From NCBI RefSeq assembly GCF_030272615.1, contig NC_081410.1, forward strand, positions 138,794,849 through 138,858,848: DNA of 64,000 nucleotides, given 5' to 3'. Every line of letters starts with the position of its first letter. The stretch's first letter is position 1. The DNA comes from Cryptomeria japonica. Taxonomy: Eukaryota; Streptophyta; Pinopsida; Cupressales; Cupressaceae. The notes under the pieces were generated by a model that saw only the letters and a program-made list of their open reading frames with translations, ran no database searches and was not told the origin of the DNA. Below, one piece after another: positions 11,501-22,516 of this stretch. The position numbers and the translations under genes were made by a program.

Positions 11501-12814
11501 TGGTATAATCACTGAGCTCTAAAATTATATATCCTTCTTTTCGTATAGCATCCATAACCCTGGCATTTGAAACTTTAGTAACCTTACCAATTTTTTGTAA
11601 GGGATCTTGACAATAGTTATGACTTGACTATTATATCTTATTGAAATTCCCACTGTCTTAATTTGGTGATCTGAAGCTTATAACTTTTTGAAACCATGCT
11701 TGTTCTCCTCTTGGCTCTTCATACATTGATGATAATGTTGCTTTGGATCATACTTTATTTTTGTTGATGCTCTTGCTATCAAGCTTCCTTTTTGATGTCA
11801 TTGTGATAGTCAATGATAACTAAATCTTGATATTAAGATCTTCGTCTACTGTCATTGTAACCTTTGTATGGATTTCTATGATCTTTATTTGAAACCTCAT
11901 CCATTTCAAGGCTCATGTGCTTCTTCATCTCTATTCTATTTGACTGTTTTTTTTTTTTTTGAGTCTGTATACTTGTCTTCACTTATGTGATGGCTTCAGT
12001 CACCTATTAACCATGGAATACAGTTTTATTCATTGTTGTATGTGTTGTCATTGGATGGCAATTTATTCTATCATTGAACAATAATATATGGGGCCATGGA
12101 TACAGTTGTACTTGATGTTTGATAGTTGATTAGTGTCACCCTATGAGTGACGACTAGTATGCTGAGCTCAACCCTTGTGGGAGCCCATTTTAACCAACAT
12201 ACTTGATATTTATGAAAAGGAAACTTGTCTTATACCTGCACAGTGAACAAACCAGTTAGATAAAATAAGAAGCTAATGAAAGTTCTGATGGTTTGTCACT
12301 TTGATCTCTGATTCTCTTGTCGTTATATTCTAATTATTTCCATCTGTAGTCTGATATGCATGTGTATGAGTAGAATTGTTAGATAAATTGAGATCCTGAG
12401 CTCTAACACACATGTCCTTCACTTTGTGCAGGCACACTAGGAGTGCTAGGAGCATGAAGACACAATGATGCAGCTTGATCACACCAATGGTTTGTCATTG
12501 AATGGCAATGACGGATCCCTCTTTCTCTCTCTTTTATTTATATGTATATGTCTATCATTCTACTTATCGTACTTCTCAACCACACCCACGACTTGTGTGG
12601 GTCCTTACACATTTATGTAAATGAAAAAGCTTCTCTCATATGCAGTTTTAAAGGTGCATTATTGAAATACATTGCATCTAAACAAAAATCTTCATTTGTA
12701 TATTTAAATTTGATAATGATGAAGTATAAAGAAAAAAATTTGTGTACCTTTATTTCATCTGATGTGTAAGGTCGATCATAGGCCTATCAAATTTTGGTAG
12801 TTCAAAATTTAGAT
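8517..12814. other. Gene-free stretch of about 4.3 kb, no assignable feature
   Basis: I see no retroelement protein, host exon series or RNA gene. Short frames on the plus strand (such as 8994-9227 and 9211-9531) are Leu/Phe/Cys-rich with no domain. The text is unusually rich in CATTG/CAATG and TCTTTG words, spread irregularly rather than in tandem. A palindrome at 8587-8604 (TCCCTAAAGATTTAGGGA) stands out. A T-run occurs around 11948-11960. The right end is the break point of the truncated copia-A pol frame. Confidence 0.5.
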
Positions 12815-13740
12815 AAAAAGTACTCTTTTGATCATCAACATCACCTGCCCAATCAGCATCTATAAAAGCACTCAAAGTAAAATCATCATCCTTAGGATAC
12901 CACAAACCAAAATCAACAGTTCCTTTCAAATATCTAAAATATTTTTACAACATGAGATTCCTTAGGATCAGCTTGAAATCTAGCAACAAGACAAACAACA
13001 TTAATGATATCTGGTCTAGTTTGAGTCAAATATAGCAATCCACCATTCATAGATATGTATCTAGTTTGATTTGCTTTTGAAAAACCATCATCCTTTGTTA
13101 ACTTACATCTAATCACCATAGGAGTACCAATTGGCTTTGCATCATCTAAACCAAACTTATTCAATAATTTCTTCACATAGATGGATAGAGATATAAAAAT
13201 ACCTTTACCCAATTGTGTAATTTGCAATCCCAGAAAGAACTTCATATCACCAATCATAGACATTTCAAATTCATTTTGCATGTCATCAGCAAACTTTTTG
13301 CACAAACTATCATCTCCACCAAAAATAATATCATCAACAAATACATCAACAATCAAAATGTTATGCCCAAAATTCTCCTCAAAGTCAATTCCTTCCATTT
13401 AAGAATATCCCTTACAAACAAGTCTAGCTTTATTCCTAACAACTTCACCTTGTTAATTCAATTTGTTTCGGAAGACCCATTTAGTTCCAATTACATTTTT
13501 ATCCTTAGGTTTGGGAACAAGAATCCATGTATTATTCTTTTCAATCTGGTTCAATTCTTCTTCCATTGCTTTAACCCAATTTTCATCTTTGCATGCTCCA
13601 TCAACATCTTTAGGTTCAATTTTAGAAATCAAGCAATATTCTTAAGTAATTATTTTTCTAGTCATCACACCTTTATTCTTATCACCTATCATCTAATTCT
13701 TTGAATGATTCAATCTTACATACCTGAGATTCTTGGGATT
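12815..13740 (-). pseudogene. copia-A reverse transcriptase and start of RNase H, with internal deletion
   Basis: The frame carries the RT lead-in MEEELNQIEKNNTWILVPKP, the block [10 protein letters not shown] and ARLVCKGYS up to EGIDFEE. It then jumps directly to the catalytic [36 protein letters not shown], and FIDADWAGDVDD of RNase H. Compared with copia-C, about 350 nt between EGIDFEE and FVDD are missing, including the region of QMDVK..FLNG and [10 protein letters not shown]. Several TAA and TAG codons interrupt it. It ends at about 12815, where similarity to RNase H stops. It cannot make an active polymerase. Confidence 0.8.
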
Positions 13741-13836
13741 TTCTTGATTTTCAAGCTCTTGAGCTCTTGCTTCTACACTAGCACTTGTACCTTCTCCTTC
13801 ATTCTTAGGCTTTTTCAGATCAATCTGAATTTGATT

Positions 13837-14535
13837 CTAGGTCTGCACTTGCTTTCCTTTATCTGAACTGACATCCTGATCATCTGAATCATATCTGCAA
13901 GATATGATATGTCTCATATTGCTTTCATCAACTTTCACATTAGCACTCTCAACTATATTTCTCAATCTCTTATTATAACACCGGTAGGCCTTGCTCTTAG
14001 TATAATAACCAAAAAAAATTCCTTCATCACATCTAGCATCAAATTTTCCTAAATCTTCATCTATCCTGATATAGCATTTACTTCCAAAAAATTTGAAATA
14101 TCTAACTGTAGGAACATGACCAAACCATAACTCATAGGGATTCTTATTGGTAAGAGTATATACAGCATTTCTCACTGCTTCTCTCCAATAGATATGTAGA
14201 AAATTTCCTTCAATCATCATGGTTCTAGCAACTTCTTGAAATGTCTTGTTTTTCCTCTCTACAACACCATTATGCTGAGGAGTTATATGTGCAGATAATT
14301 GTCTTTTCACTCCATGCTCTTCACAAAATGCATTAAACTCATCAGAAGTAAATTCACCACCTTTGTCAGATCTTAGACACTTCAGCTTCAGTCCAGTCTC
14401 AGTCTCAACCATAGCTTTGAACATCTTGAACTTCTCCAACACTTCAAATTTCTCCCTTAAGAAAGTAACCCACATCATCCTTGAATAGTCATCAATCAGC
14501 AACATGAAATACATGTCTCCCCGCAAGCTTCTCAC
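13837..14535 (-). pseudogene. copia-A integrase core
   Basis: Retroviral-type integrase (rve) core of a copia polyprotein. It shows YFMLLIDDYSRMMWVTFLRE (catalytic Asp), CLRSDKGGEFTS (second Asp) and QHNGVVERKNKT (catalytic Glu). The copia C-terminal block FGSKCYIRI...KFDARCDEGIFFGY...SKAYRCYNKR follows. It is in frame with the pre-integrase segment 14575-14928, separated by two stop codons near DLCGP. The copia-C integrase at 47743-48669 aligns along its length. Antisense frames here are shadows. Confidence 0.87.
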
Positions 14536-14574
14536 TCAAGGACCACACAAATCAGCATGCACAAGATCCAATAA

Positions 14575-14928
14575 TCAATTAGAACTATATTGTTTGCTTT
14601 TGAAAGTAACTCTTATATGCTTTCCTAACTGGCATTCCTTACATACTGGGTTAGTAGGCTTTACCAACTTAGGAAGATCTCTTACTGGTTGAGTAGAACT
14701 TATCTTAACCATGCAATCAAAATTCACATGACACGTCCTTCTATGCCATAACCAGCTTTCATCAACCTGATAAATTAAACAACTTTTACCACCAGCATTC
14801 AAGTGAAAGATATTACCTTTAGTCTTTGTCCTTGATGCAATCTCAATTTCAAAACCACTTAGGATTTTACACTTGTCATTCTTGAATTTCAAATCATATC
14901 CCTTGTCAACCATTTGTCCAACACTCAA
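14575..14928 (-). pseudogene. copia-A GAG-pre-integrase domain (integrase zinc-binding region)
   Basis: The HHCC zinc-binding region of copia integrase: SVGQMVDKGYDLKF, TKGNIFHL, SWLWHRRTCHVNFDC, then NPVCKECQLGKH. The His pair (WLWHRR.CHVNF) and Cys pair (CKEC) are present. It precedes the integrase core in the same frame. The equivalent part of copia-C is interrupted by a solo LTR at 46130-47701. Confidence 0.85.
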
Positions 14929-15060
14929 AAGATTATGCTTTAGACATTAACTTATAAAACATCATCAGTATTGTGCTTACCATCAAGAGAAATAGAACCT
15001 CTACCATGGATTATACCAGCTTTATCATCACCAAATCTTACTACACCACCATCATACTTT

Positions 15061-15420
15061 TCCATACTCACAAACTTATTCTTATTACCTATCATATGAT
15101 GAGATCAGCCATTGTCAATAACCCTTTCAACTTTGTCTTCAACTTTAGCAACCAGAGCTTTCTCATCATTAATGCATCTAGTAGAATCAATAGGCACTGG
15201 ATCATCTTACTTGATAGAAATAAACACTCATTCATCTTCCATACTCACAAACTTACTCTTATTACCTATCATATGATGAGATTTGCCACTGTCAATAACC
15301 CATTCAACTTTGTCTTCAACTTTAGCAACCAGAGCTTTCTCATCATTAATGCAGCTAATGCAGTTAGTAGAATCAATAGGCACTGGATCATCTTCCTTGA
15401 TATCAATAAACACACATTCA
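15061..15420 (-). repeat. Tandem duplication of the protease active-site segment in copia-A
   Basis: Two direct copies with a period of about 178 bp (starts near 15061 and 15239) cover the copia aspartic protease start. The copy nearer gag reads WVIDSGKSHHMIGNKSKF with an intact D-S-G. The other reads RVIDNG followed by a stop and SHHMIGNK. Both include the TKVEDK..KALVAKVE-type lead-in and the linker to EDDPVPIDST. The duplication occurred inside the element, because copia-C has a single copy (about 45761-45830). Confidence 0.8.
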
Positions 15421-15425
15421 TCTCC

Positions 15426-16197
15426 TCAATTTCCCTTATCAAATTCATCTCTCACACCTTCATAAGCAACATAATAACATTTATTTTGATATTTAGGCTT
15501 GTATGGCTTGAATGACTTCTTAGGAACTCTTTCCAGACACCTTGAAGCACAATGTCCTATCTTGTTACATGAAAAGCATTTAAGAGGCAATTTACCTTCA
15601 TACTTATCGGCTCCTTTAGGCAATCTTCTTCCAATAAGAACTTCGAGCTCCTCAATTTCTTTTTCTTCTTCTTCAAGTTCTCTCATCTCCTTCTCATATA
15701 TGGGCACCCTTGTAGAACTTGCTCCTGGATCATATTTCTGCTTCTCGGAAAGAATAGCTTTGAATGTAGATTATGACTTAGGAAGAGATTCACCAAATTT
15801 GCTAACTCAAAGGAAGCAAGTTTTCCAATCAACATGTCTCTAGTCACATCAGTCACAATTTGGATCTCCTCAATAACGACAACTTTATGTTTGTAAGCAA
15901 GAGGCAAGGATCTCAACACTTTAGCTACAATCTTTGATTCTTCCAACACTCCACTAACACATATGATATTCAACACAAGCTCATTCACTTTCTCCATAAA
16001 GGAGGTAATATTCTCATCTTCGCTCATTCTTAGCATCTCATACTTTCCCTTTAGACTCTACAACTTAGCAACTTTCACATGGTTGTCACCTTCATACAAA
16101 GTTTCTAGCTTCTTTCGGATCTCATGAGTGGTCTGCAAATTCATAACATTAGTCATCTCAGAATCAATCAAGGCACTCAACAAGGCTTCCTTCACCC
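15426..16197 (-). pseudogene. copia-A gag, main part with zinc knuckle
   Basis: Copia gag (UBN2-type) is the capsid and nucleocapsid protein. From the LTR-B insertion point at 16197 it reads VKEALLSALIDSEMTN, TTHEIRKKLETLYEGD, ENITSFMEKVNELVLN and AKVLRSLPLAYKHKV. It then shows IGKLASFEL, a Glu-rich helix (EELEEEEKEIEELE), and an intact CCHC knuckle CFSCNKIGHCASRC at about 15570. Two frame changes separate 16058-16197, 15683-16036 and 15426-15707. The N-terminus is at 23671-23863, on the other side of LTR-B. Confidence 0.85.
16193..16197. repeat. Target-site duplication of LTR-B, left copy (CACCC)
   Basis: CACCC directly precedes the TGATAGAC end of the element and is repeated at 23666-23670 after the other end. 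Confidence 0.85.
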
Positions 16198-17344
16198 TGA
16201 TAGACTTATAAAGCACTGAGAAGGGGGGGTGAATCAGTGATAGCAAAAAAATAACACTTTAATCCCAGACTGGTACAAACATTTAGCTAGTTTACTTAAG
16301 ACTTTGCTTGCAATCGAAAGTGTTATAAAACATTCACAACAATCAAAACATCCACCATAACACAAGTATTTATATGTGGAAAACCCAACTGGGAAAAACC
16401 ACGGTGAGATGGAACTCACAAGTGAACTATCTGTAGAAATAGGTAACTAACCGGTTAAGGTCTAAAAAATGATCTATTGGGAGCAGATCCTGTTAAAGAT
16501 CCCAAGCCCTGTTAGGAGCTATACCTGGTTAAAGGTAACCTCAGTGGAGGATTTAGATCCAAGTTAATGAATCACCTTTTTATAGGATTTGTACAATGAA
16601 TCTTGTTAGAGCTTACTCGATTAGGGGATTTAACTATTGTAGTGATTAGAAAACAACAGGTGGTATGATCTAGAAATAGCACATTCTGCTTGTTTAGATC
16701 CATTTTTGCTCACTCAATACTACATCGCCAACATACTCTATAAATCCTTCAACAAATCGCATCAACTCTAACTCATAACATCACTTGTATCTTGCATATG
16801 AAAATAACTCATCACAATGTCTTTTTATAGACATTAGATTTCATGTCGGCTCAAGAACCTCAACACAATTTCTTAGGTTCGGTGAACCTAGACAATCTTT
16901 CTTAACACATCACAAATCACTGCAAAAATGTCGGTTGGTGGTAACACATCACAACCGGTGATAACCCATAACACAATCAGGGAAAACCGGTTTGAACACC
17001 AATACCGGTTTAATGTTCGCCACATCAAACTCATATATCAATTGTCTCCAAGCGCCTCCTTGTCTCTCTCTGCTACATCTCAAAAACTGGTAACAGTGGA
17101 ATTGTCCAAAACTAATTGTCTTTAATGCATATACCGGTTGTCTACATATACCGGTTTAGACACCTTCATACCGGTTGGACTTACTCTATACATATGATAT
17201 CGGTTTACAATATGAAGACTTGATAGTAGTACCGGTTTGACTAAACTAAGATGACTATGACAATATGAACATATGTGTGTGTATCTGTGTCATCAATGAC
17301 AACACATAAAGTCATCCAATACAAAAATCATCATCAAGCCAACA
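16198..17344 (-). repeat. LTR-B 3' LTR
   Basis: On the plus strand it starts TGATAGAC and ends CAAGCCAACA. Read on the minus strand it is TGTTGGCTTG...GTCTATCA. It contains the copia LTR motif (GTGGAAAACCC...GGGAAAAACCACG at 16374-16403), a G-run followed by TGAATC at the U5 end, and about eight ACCGGT-type hexamers between 16449 and 17245. It matches the other LTR along its whole length. Confidence 0.9.
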
Positions 17345-17360
17345 ATCTCCCCCTTTGGCA
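17345..17360 (-). other. LTR-B polypurine tract
   Basis: On the minus strand this reads TGCCAAAGGGGGAGAT, directly before the 3' LTR start TGTTGGC. It is the plus-strand primer site, and the same tract precedes the copia-C 3' LTR at 50744-50760. Confidence 0.85.
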
Positions 17361-17840
17361 TTGATGGCAACACTTAGAACAATTTTGACAACTAAGTGCG
17401 CTTACAAAAATATTACAAAAAAGTACAGACTCCTCCTTAACAGTACATACAAAATTTTTACATCACATACATATTTCTACTCCCCCTTTGACAACAATGC
17501 CAAATTTGAAAAGTAAAATGCATACATTACATCAAAATTTGTCATCAAAAAATGCATATGTATAAATATACGAGTTTTTAAGTCTTTACAATGTAATTCT
17601 TGAGAAAATGTCACTAAAATGAGTTTTCAATTGTGCAAGGTCATTATCCCATGTTTCTAACAATGTTTCAGTGATCTCAACATTTGTCAAAATTTATACA
17701 TCAAATTCTTCCATAGCATCCACAGTGCTCATCTCCAGGGTAGCCAAAACTGCTTTTGAATCCTTGTATGCCCTCTGTAGGATTTCAACTTTTGGAATCA
17801 ACCAGTTCTTCAGTTCTTTCAAGAATTTGATCTGCTTCAC
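17361..17840 (-). other. LTR-B 3' untranslated region
   Basis: Noncoding DNA between ORF B and the polypurine tract. Near its right part the minus strand is still partly open (Glu/Asp/Lys-rich), so ORF B may have extended further before decay. A second purine-rich tract near 17480 (minus GTCAAAGGGGGAGTAG) resembles the polypurine tract. Confidence 0.5.
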
Positions 17841-20679
17841 CTATTCAAAATCATAAACATCTAACAAGAGTTGCAAAGCATCAACCGATTTGCCAAAATT
17901 TAAAGCAGAATCATGTACTGGGATATATGCATCACTTATCCTCTCAAGTTCTTTCTTTGTATCTTCTTGATTTTTCTTCAAATCAAAATAGAATAAAGAA
18001 ACTTTAGATATATTAGCCAAATTTTTACCTCCAATTTCTATACCAGTTCTCAATAGATCTTTATTCATTGTTAAAGCAATCTTGCCTTTATCAATTTCTG
18101 GAATCAGTTGCTCTCCCCTTTTCTTCCTGTAATCTTTTTCAGCTAAGGCATGTGCTGCCTCTTCAAGTGATTTCAATTGTTCACTAGCATCAGCAACTAA
18201 TTGTCCAAGCTTAGCAATAGGAGTAGACAAATTACCAGTGTCAGTCTCTGGTATGAGACTTGACAAAATGTCAACATCAGTTTGAATAGTTCTGCTTCTT
18301 TTCTCTACTCTTTCAACCTCTTCTTTTGTGCCCTGGATTGCATAATAGTAGCAATCTCCATCAGTTCATATGCACTCAAATTGTCCATATCTATAGGACC
18401 TTTTATGTTGATTGAGTCATCATCATCAGTTTTCTTCTTCTCCTTTGCTTTCTCCTTTTCATACTTTTTCTCTATTTGTTCCTGCAGTGTGGTTGTAGTG
18501 ATCGGTGGCAGTTGTTTTTCAGCATTGTGTTCCTTTACCGATGGTGGTTGTATGTCCACACTTTGTTCTGTAGCCGGTGCTTATGTTGCTTTCTATTTAT
18601 CAATAATATCTAATTGTTGTATAGTTTACTTAACAGTTCAATGTCATTACCAGTTGTATCAACAGTATCCTCAACTTCATCAGTTTCATCCACAAAGAAT
18701 ATGACCAATGTGGAACTTGTGTCATCCTTATTCTTGACAGGGTAGACAACATTCGGTGTTATTATTTCTTCATTATCCAACTCTGGTGGAGCTCCAGTCC
18801 CAGTCTGATCAGGTTTATTATGATAGTTCTTCAATAGCGCATTCATCCTCTGAATATCTTATGCAATTCGATGAGTATCATCTTCAACATGTTGAATCTT
18901 CTCGTCCAATAGTATTAGTCTCCTTGTTTTTGAATGAAATTGCCCTTTATATTTAGCAAGCAATGTTAATAATTCTTCACGAGAGAACTCAGGAAAATAT
19001 TGAACAAAAACTCTATCAATAATCTCTTGGTCCTGATTTAAAATCAACTTCCATTTATTTTCAAGAATTAAATATAAAGAATCAAAAATGTCATTTTGAA
19101 TATCTTGTGGTAACCGGTTGTATTGACACAGGTAATTGATTACCTCTTGTACCACTTCAAGTTTTTGACCTTCATCAAAGGAATCAAAATGTTCATTTAC
19201 ATTATCAAATCGTTTTCTCCTTAATGTTTTCAAAGTCCTCTCAAAATCACTTTCTTGCTTGAAGGATGAAACATCAATAGGAGTACTTTGTTTGGAAATT
19301 TCTCCTACTGGTTTAGATTTCTTACCAGTCACCTTCATCTTTTTTGTTTCTTCCTCAGTTTCAGTTTCCTCAAATTCTTCTTGCAAGATGAAATGTCTGC
19401 CTCTTTTCCTCATTGCAGTAGGCTTCTTTGCATATACCTTAGGTACTGGTTCCTTCTCGATTTGAATACTCCTTGTTATCCTTGTACTAGTAGACACAAA
19501 AGCTGATTGATCTACTTTCTTCTTTTTCTCCTTCACACTACTAGGTTGTGCAGGTGCAATCCTCTCTTAATAAGTGCCCACTCTTTTTTTCTTAGTTTAC
19601 TTGGGTGATGCTAAGAGGTTGTTGGCATAACCGATCAGTAAGTCATAGCTGACTTCATAGCTCATTTCCTCCATTTCATCTTCTCTTGGTTCAACAGTTT
19701 CCAGAAGACAGAAATCAATGGTCATAGTGAAACAGGTGTCTTTTTCAAAGTGTTTCACCACTTCATCTGATAACCTTAATCTCATGCTCATTTTATTTTG
19801 AAACTCATTAAAATACCTATTCATTGCAAATGGAAATGTTTTCTTCACATCCTTTATGCTATTCTTAATTTGGGCTGTCACAGGCATATCCTTAGACCAT
19901 TGTATATCACTAATTCTAGGAATTAAATTCTGAAAGTAGAAAAACAAACCAATCAAAAGTTGACCATATTTAAACTTTTGATTGTTGTCCTTCTTTATTG
20001 ATTCTAAATTCAGCATCAATTGACTTTGCATTGCCTCACACAAATCATAATCTACATTTTCTATTATCATCTAGTAGGCGGAGTGCACGGCAGCAGATGG
20101 TACATTGTTCATTCGACTAGAATGAAATATCTGGTAGCCAATAACCATTGTTGCAAAATTGACTCCTTGATCTACAATGTTATTGATAGATATAGCACGA
20201 CCGTCAGCAGTGGTCTTTGTCAACTCAATAACAGTCTCCTTCGAGATTTTCCTCAATTTAGGTACTTCACCGGTTTGGCAGAAACTAGTTACTGAATGAA
20301 TATCCTCCTTTGTGATAGTGTGAGACCTATCAAGATACATGTTACATCCATGTACACAACTATGGATAATCCTGACATGTTCTTCCTCAAAATCTTCTAG
20401 AAAATACACCGCATTTTGAAAACCTTTCTCATGAACCCTAATATATTTAGGTTTGATCTTTCCATTCTTATCACACAAAGATTTAAGTTGAGAATAGATT
20501 TCCAATGACCCTAGATCCTCAATTTTGCAATCTATTTAACTTGACAAGTCGCCTTTAATCAGAACACCTTGAGGTACTTGTGATAATGCATTATAAGACT
20601 CTATCTTATCTGTCCCCATAGACTCCATAGCTTCAGTAGTGATAAAAGGACATTTTGCTAGTGTAGATGACGATGTCAT
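17841..20679 (-). pseudogene. LTR-B ORF B, long ORF of unknown function, broken
   Basis: The ATG at 20679 (MTSSSTLAKCPFITTEAMES) opens about 946 codons down to 17841. In-frame stops include TAG at 20071-20073 and TAA at 19597. Frame changes occur after 18610 and again between 18305 and 18266. The first 370 residues look globular: KGFQNAVYFLEDF, HGCNMYLDRSHTITKEDIHS, FATMVIGYQIFHSSRMN, YDLCEAMQSQLMLNL and YGQLLIGLFFYFQNLIP. A basic and acidic region follows (FILQEEFEETETEEETKKMK). The C-terminal part is Lys/Glu-rich and probably coiled coil (LKSLEEAAHALAEKDYRKK). No enzyme motif is visible. I have a weak recollection of similar ORFs in other conifer repeats, but no named family. Its position after a zinc-knuckle ORF suggests a structural or accessory role, which is inference. 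Confidence 0.7.
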
Positions 20680-21300
20680 TCAAAATAATCTAGATTCGCG
20701 AGAGAAGATTGATCAAAATACCTTATTCCCTTCGCACTGCTAGGGTTTCCGGGTGCTCTCTCGCTTGCACAGTCAAATCTCTTTTCTTTGCTTCAAATCC
20801 GATTCAACTTTTTAATCTGTAGCACAAATTCGTTCTCATTCTGCTAACAATGCTTTGTTTCGCTCTGCAAGTGCTCACAAAATGCTTCTTCGAATGCAAT
20901 TAGGGTAAAAATGATTTAGTGAAACTTTCTTTTATTAACTTACCCACTGCATTTATTACACTACCAATAGGGTAACAAGCCCTAATTACCACTTGACAAA
21001 CTCACCTATACCGGTAGGCATATCAACCGGTTGGTAAACTTTAGAAAATCGATTGACAGTAATATCAAAATTCTCATTTTACAACTCAAAATGCACAATT
21101 TTCTTACCATACTCTCTTCAAGGGGTCCGGAAATGGATTTACTGATATGCTCCCCTTAGGCTTTGTTGAAAATCTCACTTTACCGGTGTAGCATTCTCCA
21201 CACTAGGTGAAGAATTTGATTCTTCTAATGGCTTGTCCTCACTTTTCTTCTTCCAAATCCTATTCATCTCCGCTTTGGTTTCTTCAATATCGACTGTCTT
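20680..21300 (-). other. Spacer between LTR-B ORF A and ORF B
   Basis: No intact frame is seen. The minus-strand frame of ORF A continues for a few dozen codons past its stop (TVDIEETKAEMNRIWKKKSE, then PLEESNSSPSVEN), so ORF A may once have been longer. Several ACCGGT words occur at 21006-21035 and around 21181. Confidence 0.5.
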
Positions 21301-22454
21301 CTATCCTTTCTGATCTTCAAAGTGATTTACCGGTTGGTTCTTCTTAGTTCTGCAGAACTTAGCAATGTGTCTCGGTTTATGACAATGATAGCAGGCCATT
21401 CCAAATGCTCTCCAAGGTCCTACATTACCTCTTCCAATCCTTCTGCAGTTCATAGCCACATGTCCAAAGTTGTTGCAAATTGTGCAAATCACATTGGTTA
21501 CTTTCTCCATCTCATAGGGACTAAACCGGTTGACATAAGGTTTTTGCCAGTTCATGTTTCTCTAGTTGTCATAAGTCCTTCTCGAGTCACCGATAGGTCT
21601 TGAATTCATGTGAGGTGATGGGTTATTTGCTCCATATCTACATTCAACTGATCTATGTCCATACATATTGCATGTGTAAAAATGACCTTCAAATCTTCTA
21701 GACACATATCTAGTATTAGAATTATAGCCTGTGTTCTCATTAGATTTGCTTCTACACACATTGGCAGTATGTCCAGGTTTAAGATAGTTAAAACAAACTA
21801 GTTTGAACTTCTTCTTACCTGATTTCATGCCTTTAGATATCGGTTTGTCTTTTGATGAAGTATCCTTTGTTTTAGAAGACTCACCTTGCTCAAATGTATT
21901 GGATCCTAACGCAAATGTGTCACCTTTAATCCTTTGAGATTGGATCTGTTCATCCAACATAGAGGAGCTCTTGTTGATTTTTTCAAGCTTCTCATTGGCC
22001 TCAGTAAGCTCTTTGGTAAGATCTTTCATGAGAGTCTCTCTAAGAGACATTGCCATTTCAAGATCTGCTTGTAAAGCTTCTTTTTCTTCCTTCTCCTCTT
22101 GTCAGTGTTCATGAAAAATTGCATTCTCCTGCTTGATCTTAGAGATCACATGATCTTTCTCTTTGATCAAGTCTTCAGCTTCCCTCCTTGCTTCAAGTTC
22201 TTGACTCATACGGATTGTAAGAGCTTCAATTTCTCTCCTTGGTTAAGTTTTTCACCATTCAGTTTCTCCACTTCTTCGACCAGTGCATCAATGTTGGCCT
22301 CATCTGAAGAGTTGTTGTCAGATATCTCCAATAATTGTTCGGTCATTTATTTCCTCTGTGCTTGTAAAGCTTTGAATCTGCCTCTCACGATTTCAAGCTC
22401 ATCCCTAGTTTCATCAAGTACTCTCACCATCTCTCTATAACTCATATCCCCCAT
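21301..22454 (-). pseudogene. LTR-B ORF A, gag-like protein with coiled coil and four zinc knuckles
   Basis: The ATG at 22454 lies about 50 nt after the primer site. The N-terminus (MGDMSYREMVRVLDETRDEL) and the following heptad-rich stretch, which contains stops, are probably coiled coil. After a frame change the part at 22056-21301 carries LTKELTEANEKLEKINKSSS and then four CCHC knuckles. The first two are damaged: CFNYLKPGHTANVC has Tyr for Cys 2, and FYTCNMYGHRSVEC lacks Cys 1. The last two, CTICNNFGHVAMNC and CYHCHKPRHIAKFC, are intact. Zinc-knuckle arrays in first position after the primer site are typical of nucleocapsid. I see no capsid domain. It is about 385 codons when read through. 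Confidence 0.75.
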
Positions 22455-22503
22455 AATGGATTTAGGGTTTCCTTCCAAGCGGTTAGGCCTTAAGGAAGTT
22501 AGG

Positions 22504-22516
22504 CTCTGATACCAAT
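22504..22516 (-). other. LTR-B primer-binding site
   Basis: The minus strand reads ATTGGTATCAGA(GC) immediately after the 5' LTR end ...GTCTATCA. It is complementary to the 3' end of initiator tRNA-Met, as is usual in plant copia elements. Confidence 0.85.

Noticed and set aside
13213-13704. 163-codon plus-strand frame
   Set aside because: Antisense to the copia-A RT region, which has clear motifs on the minus strand. The composition (Phe/Ile/Asn-rich) is that of an antisense shadow.
17460-17500. Second purine-rich tract as the true LTR-B polypurine tract
   Set aside because: It is not adjacent to an LTR start. The tract at 17345-17360 is, and it matches the copia-C tract.
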